This document shows positions 6,585-8,826 of a stretch of DNA of 8,826 nt, piece after piece. The notes under the pieces were generated by a model. That model saw only the letters and a list, made by a program, of their open reading frames with translations. It had not been told where the DNA came from and made no database searches. Origin of the DNA: JALYUM01 sp036688685 (GTDB lineage: Bacteria; Pseudomonadota; Gammaproteobacteria; Burkholderiales; Burkholderiaceae_D); the NCBI RefSeq assembly GCF_036688685.1, contig NZ_JAQQPS010000050.1, forward strand, positions 1-8,826, read 5' to 3'. The translations under genes were made by a program, and so were the position numbers. The first letter of the stretch is position 1, and each line of letters opens with the position of its first letter.

Positions 6585-6860
6585 ATGCGCCGATTGATTC
6601 TGTGCGCCGCGCTCGCACTGGCCGGCTGTGCCACCCCGCAGGAACGCGCCGCGCGCGCGCAGGCCGACATGGAACGCGACATGACTTTATATGGGCCGGC
6701 CTGCCTGCGCCTGGGCTATGCCTCCGCGTCGGACCAATGGCGCGCCTGCGTCCTGCAACTCGCTGCGAAGGAAGAGATTCGTTACAACAACAATGCCGGG
6801 CCATATTATGGTGGCTATGGGCGCTGGCGCGGTGGCGGCTTCTGGGGGCCTTACTGGTAG
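6585..6860 (+). CDS. Small lipoprotein of unknown function with a Gly/aromatic-rich tail
   Basis: This 91-residue protein has a typical lipoprotein signal peptide: MRR, a hydrophobic stretch, then the lipobox LAGC with the lipidated Cys at 15. The residue after Cys is Ala, so there is no Asp inner-membrane retention signal and outer-membrane sorting is likely. The mature part begins with a charged helix-prone stretch (PQERAARAQADMERDM). A compact segment follows with two cysteines, C40 in YGPACLRLGY and C55 in WRACVLQL, which could form a disulfide. The end (about 68-91) is rich in Asn, Gly, Tyr and Trp (YYGGYGRWRGGGFWGPYW) and is probably disordered or ligand-binding. I do not recognise a characterised family; it resembles short conserved hypothetical lipoproteins of Burkholderiales. 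It diverges from the acylase gene and converges with recR (16 bases between stops), so it is probably a single-gene unit. Confidence 0.85.
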   Translation: MRRLILCAALALAGCATPQERAARAQADMERDMTLYGPACLRLGYASASDQWRACVLQLAAKEEIRYNNNAGPYYGGYGRWRGGGFWGPYW

Positions 6861-6876
6861 CCGCGGCAGGCCGGCA

Positions 6877-7467
6877 CTATTCGCTACGCCGGTCGCGCAT
6901 GGCGCGCGCGATGGTGCCGACGTCGACGTATTCGAGTTCGCCGCCAACCGGCACCCCGCGCGCGAGGCGGCTGACCGTCAAGCCACGCGCCTTGAGCATC
7001 TCGCTGATGTAGTGCGCGGTGGCTTCGCCTTCATTCGTAAAATTGGTGGCCATGACCACTTCCGTGACGACGCCGTCGGCGCCGCGCGCGATCAGCCGGT
7101 CCAGGTGCAAATCCTTGGGACCGATGCCGTCCAGCGGCGAGAGCCGCCCCATCAGTACAAAATACAGTCCCTTGTAGGTCAGGGTCTGCTCGATCATCAT
7201 CTGGTCGGCCGGCGTTTCGACCACGCACAGCAGGGCACGGTCGCGCGTGTCATCGGTGCACAGGTCGCAGACTTCGGTTTCCGAGAAGGTGTTGCACAGC
7301 GCGCAGTGGTGTACATTGTCGACCGCCTGGTACAGCGCGCGCGAGAGCATGGTGGCGCCTTCGCGGTCGTGCTGCAGCAGGTGAAACGCCATGCGCTGCG
7401 CCGACTTCGGCCCGACGCCGGGCAGGCGCCTCAGCGCCTCAGTAAGAAAGTCGAGCGACTTGGCCAC
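6877..7467 (-). CDS. recR: Recombination mediator protein RecR
   Basis: This 196-residue protein has full RecR length and all family parts. The helix-hairpin-helix region is LRRLPGVGPKSAQRMAFHLL (12-31). The C4 zinc finger has C55, C58, C67 and C70 (CALC and CDLC). The Toprim domain has E84 in VVETPAD and the signature GRLSPLDGIGP (107-117). The C-terminal GVPVGGELEYVD motif is at 171-182. RecR works with RecF and RecO to load RecA onto SSB-coated single-stranded DNA during gap repair. The start is GTG at 7465-7467: the upstream frame meets the ybaB stop only two codons earlier, and the next Met (26) would delete the HhH motif. No Shine-Dalgarno sequence is visible before the GTG, so translation is probably coupled to ybaB. 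It is the last gene of the dnaX-ybaB-recR cluster. Confidence 0.97.
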   Translation of the reverse strand: MAKSLDFLTEALRRLPGVGPKSAQRMAFHLLQHDREGATMLSRALYQAVDNVHHCALCNTFSETEVCDLCTDDTRDRALLCVVETPADQMMIEQTLTYKGLYFVLMGRLSPLDGIGPKDLHLDRLIARGADGVVTEVVMATNFTNEGEATAHYISEMLKARGLTVSRLARGVPVGGELEYVDVGTIARAMRDRRSE

Positions 7468-7473
7468 TAAATT

Positions 7474-7800
7474 TTAAAACGGCATCTTGAAGCCAGCCGG
7501 CAATTGCATGCCCGACGTCATACCCGCCATTTTTTCGGCCGACAAGGCTTCGGCTTTGCGCACGGCATCGTTGAACGCGGCGGCGACCAGGTCTTCCAGC
7601 ATGTCCTTGTCGTCGGCCAGCAGCGACGGATCGATGGTGACGCGTTTTACATCGCTCTTGCAGGTCATGACGACCTTCACCAGGCCGGCGCCGGACTGGC
7701 CTTCGACTTCGATCAGCGCCAGTTGTTCCTGCGCCTTTTTCATATTGTCCTGCATGGCTTGCGCCTGTTTCATCAAGCCGGCGATCTGGTTTTTCATCAT
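7474..7800 (-). CDS. ybaB: YbaB/EbfC family nucleoid-associated protein
   Basis: This 108-residue protein has typical family length. It starts with a Met/Gln/Lys-rich amphipathic helix (MMKNQIAGLMKQAQAMQDNM) followed by KAQEQLALIEVEG, GLVKVVMTCKSDVKRVTIDPSLL and the acidic DKDMLEDLVAAAFNDAVRKAE segment, all characteristic of YbaB/EbfC. Members are small dimeric DNA-binding proteins found between dnaX and recR in many bacteria; they are linked to nucleoid structure and to RecA-dependent processes. AGGAG (7808-7812) lies 7 bases before the first ATG, favouring that over the second, adjacent ATG. It is 37 bases after the dnaX stop and 6 bases before the recR GTG, in the same transcription unit. 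Confidence 0.96.
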   Translation of the reverse strand: MMKNQIAGLMKQAQAMQDNMKKAQEQLALIEVEGQSGAGLVKVVMTCKSDVKRVTIDPSLLADDKDMLEDLVAAAFNDAVRKAEALSAEKMAGMTSGMQLPAGFKMPF

Positions 7801-7807
7801 GGTTGTG

Positions 7808-7812
7808 CTCCT
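7808..7812 (-). promoter_or_regulatory. Ribosome binding site of ybaB
   Basis: On the minus strand AGGAG stands 7 bases before the ATG at 7798-7800. The adjacent second ATG would have a less usual spacing of 10, so the first is preferred. Confidence 0.7.
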
Positions 7813-7820
7813 GGAAACGA

Positions 7821-7826
7821 TTTATA
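7821..7826 (-). promoter_or_regulatory. Possible -10 element between dnaX and ybaB
   Basis: On the minus strand this reads TATAAA (5 of 6 consensus positions), in a short AT-rich island within otherwise GC-rich DNA, just ahead of the ybaB ribosome binding site. The -35 position at 17-base spacing is GCGGCA, only 3 of 6. It may give extra ybaB-recR transcription independent of dnaX, but the evidence is weak. Confidence 0.25.
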
Positions 7827-7837
7827 AAATAGGGGGT

Positions 7838-8826
7838 TCAGCTTGCCGCAGCGGGCTTGATCGACCCTGGCACGACAAAGGCGTCGAAGGTGCGGATCAT
7901 ACCTTGCACGAAGGCGTCGCCGGCAACTGTCTGTTCAGCAGTGCGCAGGCATTCTTCGCGGTAGGCCTGGGCTTCGGCGCTGGCCGTGTACCAGACCGGC
8001 CCAATCTCCGTCTCCAGCATGATTTTCATGGCGGGAAAAAGTTCCTGCACGGCGGCACACAGTTTTTCGCTGTTGCCGCTGGCGCGCAGGGTGTCGATCG
8101 GCACCCGCAGGCGGAAGGTGGCGACATTACCCTGCGCCACGCATTCGATCAGTTCGGTCTGGAACGCCAGCTGCTGCGACACGCCGCGCAGCGGCAAGCC
8201 GGCAGCCAGCGCCGGCCAGTTGCCGTCCCAGCCAAGTTGCTCGACCGGCGTGATGACGTAGTCGTGCTTCGGCACTGCCGGCGCACGGGCCGGCGCTGCC
8301 ACCGGCACCACGGCGGGCGCGGTGGCCACGTCGGGCGCATCCTGCGCCACGGCGGTGTCGTCGGAAAATTCGGTCACCCATGACGGCGGCTCGCTGGCGC
8401 TGTCATCGTAAGACGCCGATGGCGCACCCGGTATGACCGATGCTGCCGGCGCCGCGCTGGTTTGCCATGGCGGCGTGGCCGAGCTGCTGGCCGCTGGCGC
8501 TGCCCGCTCCGGCGCAGGGGCCGGGGCCGGCACCGCACGAGCCGGGGCCGGCGCCGCTTCCTGGGTTGCGGCCGACAGCTGCGCCGCGGCCTGGTTCGAC
8601 TGCGCCGTCGAGCGTTTCTGCTGCGGTTGCTGGCCGCGGCTGGCCGACCGGGCGGCTTCCAGCGCCGCGTTGATCGCGGCCCGGGCCGAACTCATGGCCG
8701 GCGCCGGTCCGGCTGGCGCAGCCATCGGCGGCGGCGCGGGTGCTGCCATGCGTGGCGGCGGGGGCGGTGCCACTGCGGCATGGCTGGCCACCGCCGCCGC
8801 TGCCGCGCGCGCTGGCGGTGTGGCAG
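7838..8826 (-). CDS. dnaX: DNA polymerase III subunit gamma/tau, C-terminal part, truncated by the window edge
   Basis: About 328 C-terminal residues are visible; the frame is open to the window end and stops at TGA 7838-7840. The conserved ATPase domains I-III lie outside the window. From 8826 to about 8270 the protein is a long Ala/Pro-rich linker with a helical, basic patch (MSSARAAINAALEAARSASRG) and acidic or tryptophan-containing islands (ATPPWQ, EPPSWVTEFSDD). From about 8270 to 7841 it has the compact C-terminal tau domain: GWDGNWPALAAGLPLRG, QQLAFQTELIEC, FRLRVPIDTLRAS, LCAAVQELFPAMKIMLETEIG. In E. coli this domain binds the polymerase alpha subunit, tying the clamp loader to the core polymerase. 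Identification rests on this domain and on the dnaX-ybaB-recR order. No A-rich slippery heptamer is seen in the visible part, so any gamma-producing frameshift site would lie upstream. Confidence 0.9.
   Translation of the reverse strand, partial: ATPPARAAAAAVASHAAVAPPPPPRMAAPAPPPMAAPAGPAPAMSSARAAINAALEAARSASRGQQPQQKRSTAQSNQAAAQLSAATQEAAPAPARAVPAPAPAPERAAPAASSSATPPWQTSAAPAASVIPGAPSASYDDSASEPPSWVTEFSDDTAVAQDAPDVATAPAVVPVAAPARAPAVPKHDYVITPVEQLGWDGNWPALAAGLPLRGVSQQLAFQTELIECVAQGNVATFRLRVPIDTLRASGNSEKLCAAVQELFPAMKIMLETEIGPVWYTASAEAQAYREECLRTAEQTVAGDAFVQGMIRTFDAFVVPGSIKPAAAS

Noticed and set aside
6860..6867. GCCGCGGC palindrome between the lipoprotein gene and recR as a bidirectional terminator
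   Set aside because: It is a loop-less 8-base palindrome with no T-run on either side and cannot form a standard terminator hairpin.
6691..7470. 259-codon plus-strand frame overlapping the lipoprotein gene and recR
   Set aside because: It is out of frame with the lipoprotein and antisense to recR, which has unmistakable zinc-finger and Toprim motifs.
8055..8075. A-run in dnaX (GAA AAA CTG on the minus strand) as a frameshift site for gamma
   Set aside because: It has only five A residues, in the wrong phase for a -1 slippery heptamer, and it lies inside the C-terminal tau domain, far past where gamma would end.

Overview
The window is GC-rich DNA with no transposase, phage, CRISPR, tRNA or rRNA signature. 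The gene content fits a betaproteobacterium of the Burkholderiales, most likely Oxalobacteraceae (Massilia, Duganella or Janthinobacterium-like). That placement is an inference from codon use, the style of the RecR, YbaB and DnaX proteins, and the mix of hybrid kinase and GGDEF-EAL signalling genes. It is not a database match.

Left part (1-3318, plus strand): a signalling operon. The window opens inside the 3' end of a hybrid sensor histidine kinase, of which a receiver domain and a C-terminal Hpt domain are visible. One base after its stop codon begins a complete REC-PAS-GGDEF-EAL protein for cyclic-di-GMP turnover. The likely flow is kinase, internal receiver, Hpt, REC of the GGDEF-EAL protein, then a change in c-di-GMP level. 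The GGDEF domain carries a 34-residue insertion that separates the RxxD (I-site-like) motif from the GGDEF loop. This is the most unusual protein feature I see here.

Middle part (3345-6416, minus strand): two exported or periplasmic proteins, a TlpA-like thioredoxin-fold protein and an Ntn-hydrolase of the penicillin acylase family, separated by about 180 non-coding bases. The acylase gene diverges from a small plus-strand lipoprotein gene (6585-6860). The roughly 170 bp between them hold a plausible sigma70-type promoter for the lipoprotein gene and an imperfect palindrome.

Right part (6877-8826, minus strand): the classic housekeeping cluster dnaX-ybaB(ebfC)-recR, read right to left. dnaX is cut by the window edge, so only its Ala/Pro-rich linker and the C-terminal tau domain are present. 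recR starts with GTG six bases after the ybaB stop, with no obvious Shine-Dalgarno sequence, which suggests translational coupling.

Two convergent gene junctions (3319-3344 and 6861-6876) are very tight and show no intrinsic terminator. I found no convincing undescribed multi-gene system. The window reads as an ordinary chromosomal region whose points of interest are domain-level oddities and small regulatory details.
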